Part shown: positions 36,671-50,923 of the stretch, in pieces
Layout: the number at the start of each line of letters is the position of its first letter
How positions within the stretch are numbered: position 1 is the stretch's first letter
Assembly: GCF_018139145.2 (NCBI RefSeq)
Contig: NC_059482.1
Coordinates: forward strand, 7,245,294 to 7,309,293
Direction: 5' to 3'
DNA from: Gymnogyps californianus
Lineage: Eukaryota > Chordata > Aves > Accipitriformes > Cathartidae
DNA length: 64,000 nucleotides
Notes under the pieces: model-generated
Database searches by the model: none
The model's input: only the letters and a program-made list of their open reading frames with translations
Told to the model about the DNA's origin: nothing
Translations under genes and position numbers: made by a program

Positions 36671-39406
36671 ACTGATGTAACTTCTCTGACATCACTAGGT
36701 TGCAGGTGAAGGAGAAGAGCAGGTATTGGGAGAGGATAAAAGCCCCAGTTTATAAAGGAATACTAGTAGTGTTCAATAGGCTTCAATTACTCGAACATAC
36801 ATTCTGTAAATGAGTATTATCCTTCAAACATGGTTTTCACACAGGTCAGCACTTTCTGACCACTCCTTCAATCTTGGCAGAGCATGAACTTTCCATTAGG
36901 AGAACGCAGTATTTTCCTTATGAAAGCTGAGAGAGCTTCCTCCTATTACCCTTGCGCTAGTCCTCTACATGCAGCTAAAACAATAAGGAGAAGTTTAGCT
37001 GACAGAGAGAAGAGCTGTCTGCAAGAGCATTCCTTACCAATAATTAATTCCTCTCTTGCTCAGTCGTGTGTCTGAGAAGCCTGCAACTGCATCACGTCTG
37101 CAAAATCACATGGACAGGATCTCCATGGTGATAGTGTCATGCGGTATGCAAACATCAGCTGGCTAGTCAAGGTTACTTTGGCAACCCAAGTGTCACAGGT
37201 AATGATCCACATCCTGTTCAGATTTATGAAAGAATAATCTAAATTAAAAACTTGCCTGTTTTTCATTCTAGGGTTGGTTCTGTTCTGTTGCTGTTTGTAA
37301 CAGACACTATTTCAACGAGCCCAGAGCTATCTCCACTACAATTACAAACACTAATATCAATAATATTTATTTAAGCATCATTTGTATGCAGTGATGAAGA
37401 AAAAGATGCATACTGCAGTCTATTCTAGCTGAGATATCACATAAGAAAAGCTTTAATACTATAGCTTTCATTAGCGCTATAAGGCAACATGATTTTTATT
37501 ATCAGACTCACTGCTGTGGTCTATTACAAAGCTATGTTGTCTTTAATACAAATTGTGAGCTGCATCATAATTGTAGATGCTCTTCTCAGACCAGGAGAAG
37601 AGTTTTCTTTCATGTCATTGGCCTATATGGCTTTTAAAACTGAACACAGCACTCCATACAAAGAAAAATCATGTAGTCTGTCTAGCTTTGGTCTGTGGAA
37701 GGGAGGAAACTCAAGAAACCAAGGATAACAGTTTCTTAACTTGCTGGCAGCTCTGAGGGAACTGAACTGGTACACTACTCCATGCAGATTTTGCCAGGGC
37801 GTTAGGGCACGGGAAGTATAGAGCGAAAGTAAATCTCCCTTTTAGGCTACATTTGCCACAGCCCTGTTAATGTGGCTTGGGGTAAGAGAAGGGACAGGAC
37901 ACGGGCTCCCTGGATATCCTGTGACACACACAGAGTGAGCAGTCACTGGGCTCCTTTGCACTAATGACTGTGTCCTACTCTCAAGTGTGACATCTGTCAA
38001 AATTTAGTCCTCTTGTTTTGGTGGCATATTTCCTCCTCGCTAATCTTGAAATGTCTCTCTCATGTTTAGTGGAGTAATATTTCATTAGGAAACATGTTGA
38101 CTTTTTTTTTTAAAGCTTTTTTTGTTTCAAATGAGTTTGCAATACTTTTCCTTTCTCAGGCTAAGTCTTCTGTACAAGCTTTTCTACAAAAGCTGTTTGT
38201 CTGGGTGTGATTACTGACAATTACCCTACCACAGACAGTTATTTAGACAAAACCATCCTTTTGCTGGTAGGGATTATTTCCCTTGGGAACAATGGAATAA
38301 CCTGTATTGACCACAACACATTTCCATGGGAATGATCTGCATTCATAATAGGAATATTTTCCTTGCACTGTGTAGCAGAATAGCTAGCAGAAAAGTGCTT
38401 CTAGTATTTAATTGACCTAACTGCTCTGACAAAATCCTCCAATTATCTGTTTGCATGGGAGCTGGGTATATAGGAGGCTGGCAAACCTGCATCTGCAGTT
38501 GGCCTGGATTATCCTCTCTTTCCTAGGCTGATTCTCCCCTCTTACCTACACCATTAATTCTAAAGAGACCTCTCAAACTCCCTTTGTTCTCCTGGAGGCT
38601 GAGGGTATGCAGCATCTTGCAAGACAGATGGAAAAGAAGCATAATATTTACAGGATTTTGAATAGGCTCTATTCCTGCCCACGGTGAATACAGCCAGCTC
38701 TTAACATGCAGAAATCAAGCACCGAGCATATGCAAGAAGACACATCAAACTCAGGGCATCTGGGGCGCAATTTGCATCAACACCTACTGAAAAAAAAGTG
38801 CATGGGGAAAACATGGATACAATCAAAATCAACTGCTAAAGTGTTAAAAAGTTAGTATCATTAGCAGCGATTTTGAGCTGATTAGAGTATTTTAGACACA
38901 AGAGTAGCAAAATAACTTGGGTCATGGAGTCTATTTCCTTGCTGTGAAGCTAACATGTCATGTCATTCTGGTAGTATCCATCTGAAATCAAAAATGATTT
39001 TATCCAACTCACCTTTTTATGCTCTGTTATGCTGAACTTTTGCACCAATGTTTTTGCCTGCATACACGCAAATAGAAAGTACTTTTTAAATCCCTTTCAT
39101 TCCTCCATTGCTATTCACAGCTGCAAACAGCAGCTCTGGCCTCTATTCCCTTCTGCTGCCTGTCAGCGAGGAGAGACCTTTTCTCTGGAATACCTTTTAG
39201 CCTTGCTGTATGTTGCCATGGCAGCAAGACTGAAACCAGACCCAAGATGAGAAAAATGTCAAAGGAATAAAAACTGATGCTACAGGCAAATTCTGACTCT
39301 GAGTCCTTCCTCGGCTACTGAAGACATCTATTAAGTTATACATCTTTTAGATGGAGAGCTACAGCTGCAGAACTGTGCTGTTTTCACTCTTCCCTTATTC
39401 CTATAA

Positions 39407-39449
39407 GCTCCTGCTGACGTCAATGAGTATTTGTTTTGCCTCAGTAAAA
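39407..39449. repeat. Possible ancient amniote interspersed repeat fragment
   Basis: CTCCTGCTGACGTCAATGAG followed by TATTTGTTTTGCCTCAGTAA resembles the old sauropsid repeat block 'CTCCCATTGACTTCAATGGGAGTTTTGCC TGAGTAA' with several substitutions. Assignment is from memory and approximate. Confidence 0.4.
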
Positions 39450-42400
39450 TTCAAAGAAAGAGAGATTTAAAGCCTTGTAATTACAGAATAACTGAGCCAA
39501 ATCTTGCCAGCTTCTACTTACGGAGTCAACACGAATAAAGCAGAAAAAAGGCAGAACCAACATCAGATTAAATATTTAGAAGTACTAAACAGCAGTGCCT
39601 AGATTATCAATTTGGTGGGAGCTTTCCTACATGGTAAAAGAGGAGAAAAGACCTTGAAATTTGATCCATCAACACAGAGAATTCCAGCAAGTTAGGACAG
39701 CTCAGGGGTATTCAGCACTTTGACAGTTAACGACTAGCGTTTTGGTTGCAAGCGAAGTACTATAGAAAGAACACCTCTATAAGATGATGTGTATTATCTT
39801 AGGAAAACCTGCACAGAGTGAGAAGGAAAGCTATTTTTGATTTAAACTGGCACAGCACAGCTTTTCTCATTATCGCTTGTTATTAACATAAGCTTGAAGA
39901 AAAAGGGAATTTTTTCTGCATTAATACGGGAAATAATTACCTTATTACTTTCAAAGTCAAGGGTTGTTTCTGAAGGGTAGAGATTTGGTGAAGAAATCCC
40001 TGGAACACACTCAAGCAGAAAAGCCACATCTTGTGAATCAGGATGAAGCTTTAAGGATCCTGTGCTGGAATTTCTTTTAGAGCGGGAATAAAAACAGAAC
40101 TCCTGGACCCAGATCTTCTGCAGCAGTCTGTCTAGTCAACAGCACATTACAATCATATTGACTCTATACTGAGACTAACCAGTCTGAAGATGAGCAGAGT
40201 GTTGTGTGGAAGGGATATAGAACTATTGTGATAAAGTTAAAAAGTTCCTCAAATCCACTGACCAAAGGGGGATCCCTCCTACATCACACTTCTGGTTGCC
40301 ACTATATGCCTGTGAGCCACTGACTCCCAGCTGCTGTCTGAGTCTTTGGGATTCCTGGTGGAAATTACAATAGCATGGTCCCAGTTTATAGGAGGAAGAT
40401 GGCTTTAAGCACATCAAAGCCACGAGTAGAGGAGCACAGAACTGGTCACCTTTATGGTACCTTTCTCCATTCTGAGCAATAATGCATCTTACAGTAAGTT
40501 GCAGCCAACTGTGCACACAGGGATGCCCCAGACACTCCTGAACCTTGGGGTATTCAAAAGTGTAGCGGTTCAGATTCCACTGTGGTGAGTCTGGTTTGGT
40601 CCGCAGCAGCAGCTCTGACACTGGGGAAAACTCCTTTGGCTGCAAAGGAGTTTTGGCAGTCGCGGGCAAAAGAAACAGGCCCTTTGTATTCAGTTAAGAT
40701 GCAGCAGTCTCCTGCCTAAATTGAATTCATATACAATGTTCAGTTTGGTGTATTTCTGTATTCCATCACAATCTGTTATAACAATTTATGGCAGGAAATA
40801 AAGTTTATTACATTCACCACTATGCAATTAAAAAAAAAGACATTTTATGTTGTTATTGACTATCAAACTCCATGACATCAGTTTTTAAACTCTCACCTCA
40901 GCAATGTTGCCTTGTGATCTCTTTAAAAAAATGTTTGGAGAAAAACTGCACCAACCCACAAGTATGTCTTATTTGTTCTCTTTTGCATAAGCATGCTCTA
41001 ACAGTTAGAGTGTCATTAAACTCTCCCCCTCCTCCACCCCCAGAACATGCAGACTTAATTATAAGCATGCTGCTTTGCGTGGTGTTGTATTGTTGTCTTT
41101 CTAATTATAATGCCTGGACTGTAGAAGGTGAATGTTGTTGATCTCCTCTGCACAGCCTTGCAGCAGCAACCCTGTCTGGTTACTTCTCTGTGGGAATCTG
41201 GCAAACAAGAGATCCCTCTTCACACACAAGCAAAAGATCAGACAGCCCTTCTGGAACTATATTGTTTCACAGCCATACGAGAGCTCCAAGTCTGAAATAC
41301 TTCCAGAACCACAGCTTTTCACACAGACCGTCTAGACATTTGCAGGACACTATTTAAAGACAGAAGAATCTTTTCTTTGACACCACATTCTGAATTGCCT
41401 CTGAGCTAACTAGCTTCAAGGTGTTCCAAGTCAATCCATGTCTTAACTCTGCCTCTGGGCAAATGGGCACAAGCACTGGCACTTGGGGGGAGTAGGGGGA
41501 AACCCAACAAACCAGCTTGCAAAATATTAGGTGATTCTTGAACATGTATTATCAAGAATCAATGCCAATTCTACCATGTTTTTGTACGTGTATGCAGTTA
41601 CACCAGAATATACATGAAATACCAAAGACTAGGTTCTTTTCTGCAGGGACTCCGCTTCATTTGAGCAACACTTGGGACTACAGGGCCCTGATTCCCGAGG
41701 TTTCCAGGCACAGCAGACTTTACATTAATGGCAGTGTTAAACCTTCACAGTGACAGCACCTGTGGATATTATTTATGGATTTAACACTGCTTCACTGTAT
41801 GGCTGTGTGCAAAACATTCGAATTACATGCCTTGGTTTCTTTGTCTTTACAACAACACACAATATGTACATAGTCCATAGGAATACTGCTGTGTGCTAGT
41901 GCTTCAGCCAGGTGGCCCTTTAAACCATACCACAGCTTTAGTGTACAGGCTAGCACAATTTTTAGTGTTCAGAGCCAAATAATATAAGAAAATTATTCCA
42001 GAAAGCTCAAAGTGCCTGTTCTAGATGCTGTTTCTTTTATTGTCTCTCTAACCAACAGCCCTTCTCCTCATATGACTGTTCACGTGCTCCAAATGTGATC
42101 AAATCAGGGATAATGCAACCTGAGCTCAGCCGGGTACACTGAGGTTTGAGGCGTGAATAAAGATGGACATTTAACTCCTATGTATTATTAGTATTGGTTA
42201 CTCTGCCCCATTCCAGGATGCAGTCCTACACGCACCATTTGGGTTTGTGTGTGTATGCAAAAGGTAATTTGTACTATCACTTTTTTGCTACTATGGTGAA
42301 AACACAGCTATTCTTTTTACAGTTGTATGTTTAGGCCAAAAGCCCTTCCAAGTACCTTCTGGATACAACAAAACCAAAAACCCGCATGTGGTTACTTTCT

Positions 42401-45400
42401 TGCTCTTTCCCAAGCTTTTATCAGTACCTGTTTATTCAAATTTCTGTTTATTGGCAACAAAACAGTTTCTTATATGAAGGAGACGTTTCTATGTGTGTAC
42501 CTCACTAGAGTGGATTTGCTTTGTTTTAGGAAGCTGCAAAACTACAGAAAACTTTCCAAAAGGAAGGTCCTTTTTAATCTCCTATTATTTGACCAGCACT
42601 CCATGCTGATGGCCTATATTACTCCCCCCTCATTTGTCTTTCAGGCTTGTTCCAGTTCTCTAATCCACCAGAACCATCATTCAATAACTGGATCTTCACA
42701 AAAAACTCATTTCTACAGCCTCACTATTAGAGACTTCTCCATAGCTTACCAGCACCACCAATTTTTTCACTACTTCTCACCAACACTTTTAAATCCAGAC
42801 TTAAAGCAGTACAGCCTGCATGACAGTAGTTTCCTTTTTTTCTCCCTTAACCTTCCCTGTCATGGCCTCTCTTCTTTGTCTTGCAGTAGTAGGGGTTGCT
42901 TACTGTGCCTTGCTTTCTTCTACTTGAACCTTGTAATAAGATCCTGCCTCATGAAAACATGTGCTTCTTCCCCTACCTTTCCCAAATGGCAGGTGATTAA
43001 GTCAGGCACAAAACCTGTGACCAACATGACTTCTGCCACTGTAACTTTTCATCATATTTTCTAACCAATTCAAGTGAGTCAAATATTTTTACTCCCAAAG
43101 ACCTTCTATCACATATGCCTCGGACTCTTCCTTGAGTTCTATTTTGAGCTATTTATTTCACAGTATGGGATCTTAAAATCAGTAATAAAAAATCAGAAAT
43201 TCCTGTACTACCTGTCTGCTTATTCCAAGGAAGTTTAAGTCTTCCTTTATTACTACTATGGAGAAGAAATTTTGCTCTATTCCAGAACCACTATTCCAAA
43301 CCATGGCAACTAAGCTTACTGATTACAAAATACAGTAAACATTCACTCATCCAGATAGTAAAGACGTAATCATTAAAAAGCCTTCTCACTATAATTTCCA
43401 AAGTCTGAGAAGCTTCATATACAAATCCACCTACTAGGATCAAATTACAAGAGCACATTAATATTGTGTCTTTGGAAAAAATCTCCATGTTCTTTTGTAA
43501 CAATGGATTCTCTCCAATAAAATTCATCCCTAATCAGCAAACCAATTATGTAAATTCTTGAAACTCATCAAGGTAAATCCCAAAGGTCTCTAACGATCCA
43601 AATGAGAAAATATTTCTCCTTTGATTTCTTGTATAATTTTTTTTTTGTTTCAGAAAGTAGTACCATGAGGATTGCAAATTAATTATTCGTAAGTCATCAC
43701 TGCATTTTTTGATTAATCAAAAAGCTAAGTCAGATCCTACCATTGGGTGCCACTCCACAACTTCATTAAAATTATACTTAAACAAAAACAAAACCCGGTG
43801 ATATATTAAATTGTAATACAGTTGTAATGTTAGAGAGGATGACTCATGCTTATCCTCAGTTTGAGCTATATCAGTTTACAGTAAGATTGAAATCATTCAT
43901 CTACGTTAGATGAAAGGTATTTGAATTTATCTTGTTCGCTAGTTGACAGTTTCACAATATATTTTGCAGTCCTATTTGCTTTATTACTTAATATTTCTCC
44001 TGGCACTATTAAAAAATGTCTCATTCTAAGCCTATACTAAGATCTTAACTCCACATAAGCATTGTACCAACGTGATTGCTATAAAAATTGATTTAGTTTA
44101 CAAGAAGTTTAATGCTCATGTGTGAATACTCATTCAGCTTAGCATTACATTGTATCGACTGAAATCAAATTGCTATGTAATTGGTAGCAGGGAGCCAAAG
44201 CAGAAGTGGTCATGTGATAGAACGCCACTGATTCAGCTGAGACAGTTTCTAATCTAATTCAATTAAACTTGCACATGTAGATGCACCAAAAAAGCAAATG
44301 GCATGTATATTAGCTACAGTAATTCAGGAAAATAGGCAAGAATTTTAATAACACACATTTTGCTAGCTCTAGGCTAACGTAGGCTTAACTGCAGGAACTC
44401 TTAGAGTTACACTGGATGTTTCCTTTAAATTGAAGGAAAAGATACAGCATTGTGTTACTTCTGCTAAAGAATTCAAAGGTTGTGCCCTTCTTCCTCAGGA
44501 AGGTTTAAGATCTTTAAGATATTTTACCCAGGACATAACCATAGCATGTAATAGAAAAAAACTCAGGTTCTTCTCGAGGTTGTCGATATCTGGTGACGGT
44601 AGGGAATTCACTTTTACACAGCCTTTATTCTACTAAACTAAATGCATTTAAACAAAGATTTGGAGCTGTCTGATGTGCAAGGCTTTATTTCTTATAGATA
44701 TGGCCCACATTTTCAAATGTGTGCACTTTAATACCACATTCAAAGCCTGGATTTTAATATTCAAACTAGCATATTTAGTAAAATCAACCCAGTGGAAAAT
44801 CAGTTGCTCATTTGAAAATCTTAAATTACATTGCTTCCTTTTAGTATTGTTTTCTCTGAGTCAGTGATCGTAACATACAGGTTTGGCCTACAAAATCTCT
44901 GTGTTCAATCATTCACAGCAGGCTAATATATATAGGAACCTTTTAGTATCGACAATATATCTGCTTTGCTGCCTTGGTGTTAATTTATATCATTATCTGC
45001 AATGAGCAATAATATCATTACTAAACTGCAATACCACATAAAACTCTCAATTATTACATTAAATTTGGGTTATATTATGCTAAGACATGTCTTTATGCCC
45101 AAGAGTAATTTTGCTTTTAAAACTCATCTGTGTTTAAAACGATTGAAAAGAATATATGAGCCATTTTCATTAGGTGAGAACATTTATCTTGATTAATGAC
45201 TGTTATGCACTAAAATAAAGTGTTATTTTGGATACAATCATTGCATTTTGTTCAGGGTAAAATTGCTTTCAACTAAAAAGTTCCCCATTATACTTAGAAG
45301 AGGAGAATTTAATCATACTATGCATTAATGTTGTAAAATGTTATAAAATCTTAAAGCTTTAAGACTTTAAAAATCACGACAGGGGATTTTGGATAATAGA

Positions 45401-45780
45401 AAAAAAATTTCCGAATCAGAACAGCCCAATACTCAGGTGGCATCAGAACAGAGTTGTACATAGTGCGTGCTGCTGCTACTACTGAGTAAGTGTGCAGGAC
45501 CAACTTTCACAGCCTTTGGGGAAACCGCATGAGTCTCTTGGTGAGCCCCAAGAGTGGGCTTAAAGCACACCCTGGAAGATGCCAGTTTCCACTGACCAGG
45601 ATACTCATTCTCTTGCTCTCTAGACAGTAATGAATTGGTCCATGTTGTGATGGTCTAGTAATGAATCTCAATGTGTGTAAGGTAGGACTCAAACACCATA
45701 ATATGTTGACTCATCAAGTCGAATATTCAACTGTCCTTCCTAATTACAGTCAATACCAGCAATGGATCATCTGGTTAATG

Positions 45781-45838
45781 TGTAGATTATCTACATAAAA
45801 CTACAAAATTATCTTATCTACAAGTTTTGTAGATAAGA
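45781..45838. repeat. Hairpin pair sharing the ATCTACA core
   Basis: TGTAGAT-T-ATCTACA at 45781-45795 is a 15-bp palindrome with one central base. Eighteen bases on, TCTTATCTACAA / TTGTAGATAAGA (12-bp arms, three-base loop GTT) forms a second hairpin at 45812-45838. Both share the ATCTACA/TGTAGAT core. Confidence 0.9.
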
Positions 45839-45986
45839 CAGTAATAAGTGCTTTTTTGGGGATATCGGCAAAGTTGTATGAAATAGAACACAAAACTTGT
45901 GTCTTCTTTGCAATAAAGAGAATCTAGTAACTTAATTAGACTACTAGTATGAAAATAAAAATAAAAAAAGAAAACAACCACTCAGG

Positions 45987-46030
45987 AGATTAATTTTGTG
46001 CTACTGCTAGATGAATTTTGTGCTACTGCT
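45987..46030. repeat. 22-bp tandem duplication
   Basis: Two adjacent 22-bp units, 45987-46008 and 46009-46030, are identical but for one base. Each consists of AGAT, one variable base and AATTTTGTGCTACTGCT. Confidence 0.93.
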
Positions 46031-46661
46031 CAAGAGATTTCCAAAAATTCTACCAGTCTGCCAAAACTACTCATCAACATGATTAGTTGCTGAGACAAAC
46101 TTGGTTTTGCTGATGGAACTAACAACTTACTTTTTCTTTGGCTATTGTTACATAGATACACTGATAAGCAGATCCCAGGAGAAGAGCTAGAATGTTCACT
46201 TTAGAAAGGCATTTCTAAAACCAAAAAGGACCAATTAATTTCATTTACCAAAGTTCTGTGTCTACTAACAACTAAATATCCTTCTACCACAGCTAAAAGC
46301 TTGTCAATGCTATCTCTTTATAGGCCAAGCACCCAAAATCCCCCAAAACAGAAAAATGTGAGCTAGAATATACAGCAGAAATGCTGAAAGCATAGTACCT
46401 ACTGATGTTTCTCACCACAGTAACTTTGCAGTCTCTGAAAGCATCTCATTCCCTTCTGCTCTATTAACCTTTCTGCTCACTGTCAGTCATGGAAGATGGC
46501 CACAGGGACCAACGCTGCCAACGTAGCACCATTTAGACAAAATGGACCTATCACATTTAGATAGAGAGAGATGTTTTCCTTATTCTTATCTCCCACTCCC
46601 TTTTGATTCTTTTCAGTGACTCCTTAGATGGCTTTCTAGGCATTCATTGATTAATGAACTA

Positions 46662-46752
46662 TTAGACTCATAGATTATAGCTAGAAAAAAACCCCAAACT
46701 AACTAGTCTGATTTTTTGCAAATCAGAGGCCAAAACCTCATCCAAAATCATC
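46662..46752 (-). mobile_element. Old CR1-like 3' end fragment
   Basis: On the plus strand the segment starts TAGACTCATAGATTATAG and continues through AACTAGTCTGAT to GAGGCCAAAACCTCATCC. This follows the layout of the reverse complement of an old CR1-family 3' end that I know from turtle, crocodilian and bird DNA (a CATAGA start, then a CTAGTCTGA block, then a CAGGCCA...CCTCACCC block). It is heavily diverged and short. The identification is from remembered consensus patterns, not from an alignment. Confidence 0.5.
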
Positions 46753-49700
46753 ATCAGGGATCTCTTCCCAGTTTGAAAATGGGAAGGTTTCAAAGGCAGG
46801 AGGAATCTGAATTATTTGTATTCTGTATTGTGCCAGACATAAGGATGACATCTCTCAGCTCTCTCAACATCACCAAGTAGACTTCATTATTTCTATCTCA
46901 GGGTTTTTTTTAAATCCTGAGCACTTAGGAAAATAGGTCTTTTTAAATTTGAACTGAGACCAAAAAAAGTTTCTGAGAGAATGAAAACAATCGCTAGGAA
47001 TTGTTAACACAAACCTCAGATTTCATGATACTCTGGGAGAAAAGCTGAATTTCTCACATTAGCAGTCCCTGCCAGTTCAACTTGTACAACCGAGAGCTTT
47101 CTTTCTGAACCAGTCAACTAATTAACAAAGAAGCGTGAGTGGAATTTTTTGACACAGAGGAAAATCCGAGGTTCCATTCACAGACTCTGTGGCTTAAACT
47201 ACACACATTAATAGCGCATAGCACAAGAATGAAATAGCATCTAAATGTGTCTTTGAAAACTGAGTTTCTAATATTTTCCCTTTAGTACCTGCTATTTATC
47301 TCGTGTTTTTCATTTATGGCATCCAATAGTTATTTCTCTGAGTGACAGAAAACATTCACTGTTCCAAATCTTAAGAATTCCTTTCCAGTTAGTGGTACTA
47401 CCAACTCTGTGGAACAGGAGATAAAGTAAACTTTCTGTTAGAAGCCATTTAAAATTATTTCTGCTGGTGGATGTAATGTATTGGCATATATTTAATCAAC
47501 CTGCATGCAAGACTAGGAGAAGACAGGCAGATGTTTCATTGCATTGTCAGGTAGAAATAAAAAGGAAAGGATTGAGGCACGTTTGGATCAAGGGTATAAA
47601 AGTAAGTAGCTTTTGTTCTCTAATACTTCATGAAGAGTCTAGAAATTGTTTTTGAACAGGGAAATGACTCCATGAAACCCTGTTTTCCTGACTCTTGAGA
47701 ACAGCTTGAATTCTACGACACAAACAGTAAAAATGAAGTGTAAAACAAACGTGTTAAGAGTCAAACATTCAACATAAACATAGAAGAAATATACTCTATA
47801 TCCTGGAGTTACGCACACACATTGGTGTTTTTAAAGGTGTCCTTGATGTCTAAAGTATATCCCCTCTGCTTTGGTAAAGCTTTCCCTAGCTAGGTCTCTT
47901 GTTATTTTCTTGCACAGGTACAGTATCACCGTATCAGTTCAATACATAAGGAATGTGTGCCAATTACTTAAAAGCCAGCTAATACATTTCAGTAAGCAGA
48001 CTACTCCTGTAAAATACTGCTTCTTCACAGTAATCAATCAGCAGCTTGCTCCATGTAACAGGTTTCTTATTTTTTCTAATAAATGACAAACCAGTTTTTC
48101 CCATACACAATCTCCTGTTGCTAATTTAATTAACTGGAAGCAGCACACCTTCTTGAGTGGAATCTACCAATGCTTCCTATATTATTTTCCTGCCTATTTC
48201 CCCCCGCCCTCACATTACCCATCAGGAACCAAGTCTACATGTTGTTTTCCTTTGGCCTGCAGTTACAGAAAGCTATAATCTGTGGCACACAAGGGCAAGC
48301 AGAAATGACAATCTGTCCTGACCCAGAAACATGTATCATGACTCACCACTGCACTTTCAACTTCCAGTGTCTCATGCCTTCTAGAAAAGTATTTTCTGCC
48401 TGTGTATCTCCATAACTAATTAATTCTTAGCAGAGTGCTACGTAGATTAGAAAAGTGCTGTAGCTGCAGGGTGTATTTATGTTAATTGAGAGAGGTTTAG
48501 TCTCACACTAGTCAGCTTCTAACCTTTGTAACTGCAACATTTGAACACAGAATCAATGTCCACCAGAAATATTGCCAAAATACTTCTCTATGTCTGCTGC
48601 TTCATTCCAAAACATTAAGATACCACTCCCGTGAAGTGAAACAGCTTACTGAAATTTGGTAGGACACATACCATTCGGAGATTAGAGCCCCCAATAAACG
48701 CAGTGAATCACAAAGGATGCTGAGATGCTGAATCACTCAGAGATGCTGAGACACAGCCCAGGGGCTTGGCTGTTAGAGGCCAGAACTGGAAATTAGAGAT
48801 TTTCAGGCTGATCCATGATCTTTCCACTAACATGCTGCATGGCATCAGGCAAGTGAAGATATCCACTGTCTCTTTTGTTATTTATGTATTAAATAAGTAT
48901 TATAGCATGAATATTCTTAGCATGCACAAAGGAGCATTCTGAAGACTCTAGATGGCAAAATCATTTAAACACAGGTATTCAACTGGCAGGCTAGACAAAA
49001 CAAGCTAAATTTCAGAAGCGGTAAAGAAAATAAAAGAAAGGAAAGCACAGAGCTGAAATAAATTACTTAATTAAATTCCATTTATGTAGCTTGAATTTCA
49101 CACAGTGTTTATGAATAATATATAGCAATTGAAAATAATTGACTTCTGCTTACATACTTAACAGACTTAACAAGTGAAGTCTGAGTTTCCTAAAACAGCT
49201 CATTTACCCAACCTGATTTTGTGGTAATCATAGCTAATGTTACATATCTGAGGCCTTATTATGGAGCCACAGTGCCTATAACTAAGTCTTGTCTTGCTTC
49301 TTTCTATCTCACTCTTAATAAAATCATAATCACATTACATTGCCTTCAACAGTGTGTGAAGCCAAAAAGAGTACTGGGTTATGCCATCACTCGCTGATAC
49401 AGGTAGGAAGGGTAGAATGTATTATGAAATAATATGAAGTCCTGTTAAACAGCAGTAAATGGGGAAGAAATGTAAATGAAATTGCATAGGCATTTAGTAG
49501 GAACTGAATATTTCATGTAAGAGCAGTGAGGATCCCATGATCAGGTATACACAATGTTTTAGAGGGAAAACAATTGCAATACCTGATTAATTTCCAGTAC
49601 TTTCAAGGTATGTTTTATTCCTCTAAGCATATAGTACTGAAGTTATTTGGAGTTTTAATTCATATTTACTTCAGATAAGCATCTTGGGAAAAATTCCTTG

Positions 49701-50899
49701 CAAAGTCCTTATTAAAAACCACCTTACTCATGGCTCAATTTTCATTCATTTAGAACTTGTGTTCATCACATTTAATGTTAGTGAGGTAAAACTCAAGTGG
49801 AATAACTCTCCCTTTACTCTTCCCAAAATTTGAAAGATATTTTGGCCTATAACTGTGTATAATTTGATCGTGAACACAGAAGCAAGCTACCCTGAATTAT
49901 TCAGGGTTTGCTTCTCAATTTGCTTTCCCCACATCTCTATTTGGAAACCTGTTACATCAGTAAGACATAGCTCCTTGCATTTTTGTACGCTTTGATATCT
50001 GCATGAAGCTCGTATTAAACTTGTGTTAGACTTGTTTGTATAGAAAGAAACAATGGTGATGTACAGAGAAAACATTTAAATTTACTTTGAACTACAGATG
50101 TTTATTTTATACAATCAAAGGGAACACAATCTCACACACAGGAAAAATAAAGAGAGTTCTAAGGCAGTATCACAGGACAGTATATGCGCAGAGCTAATAC
50201 CCCTAAATCAAGAAAGCAGTTCATGAACAACTGCAAGTGAAGTACTGTCAAAGAAATATTCGCAGCATCAAACCAAGCAGACTCTGCACTGTAATGCTAG
50301 CGGAGCAATCATAGCAAAAGGAAACACCGATATGCTCATGGGAGTTTTCACAGAATGAGTTACATCTCCCTCTTTCTACAATATAATACTGCAAATTATG
50401 CTTATGAAAAAATTACTCTTTTCTGTATTTCAGGGTGGGTTATTACTTTGGTTATAAATGAACTTCCACTTTTATCATGTTGCTGTAGATTATTTTGCTT
50501 ACCTTGAAGAACAAATACAGGTTCTAAATGCTATAGAAGTCACTTGACTTCAAAAAGGGTGCAGTTTGTTCAGCTGAAGAATCTGTTTTCATCAAGCAGA
50601 AAAGAGAAAAACTTGTGCATGCCTTTATTATATTATCACAAAAAAAGAAAATAGACACGAGATGGCATTTAGTATTCATAACAAGGTACCAGCCTGATCT
50701 GATATTATTAGATTGCCCTCTTACTATGTTAAGAGTAACTAATGGGTCAATTTTCTCTATGTCTTACTACAGTGATATATGCAAGGTTTTTTGCCCTAAA
50801 GCTAAGATCAGTGAAAGGCATGAATAGCTTTTGATGAAATTAAAGTCTCTGCTTTAGGGGGTTCACTGTTATTATTCTGCTATCACGGGTTTGAGATTT

Positions 50900-50923
50900 C
50901 CCGGCCCCCCTCCCCCCCGCCCC
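50900..50923 (-). other. G-quadruplex motif
   Basis: On the minus strand four guanine runs of 4, 7, 6 and 3 bases are separated by single C, single A and CC. This is a strong G4 consensus with very short loops. Minus is the sense strand of VAT1L, so the motif would also be present in its pre-mRNA intron. Confidence 0.85.

Noticed and set aside
40223..40669. 148-codon minus-strand open frame in the giant intron
   Set aside because: The peptide has no domain I know and lacks a continuing exon; it lies in the sense orientation of VAT1L but does not fit the VAT1L protein between its flanking exons.
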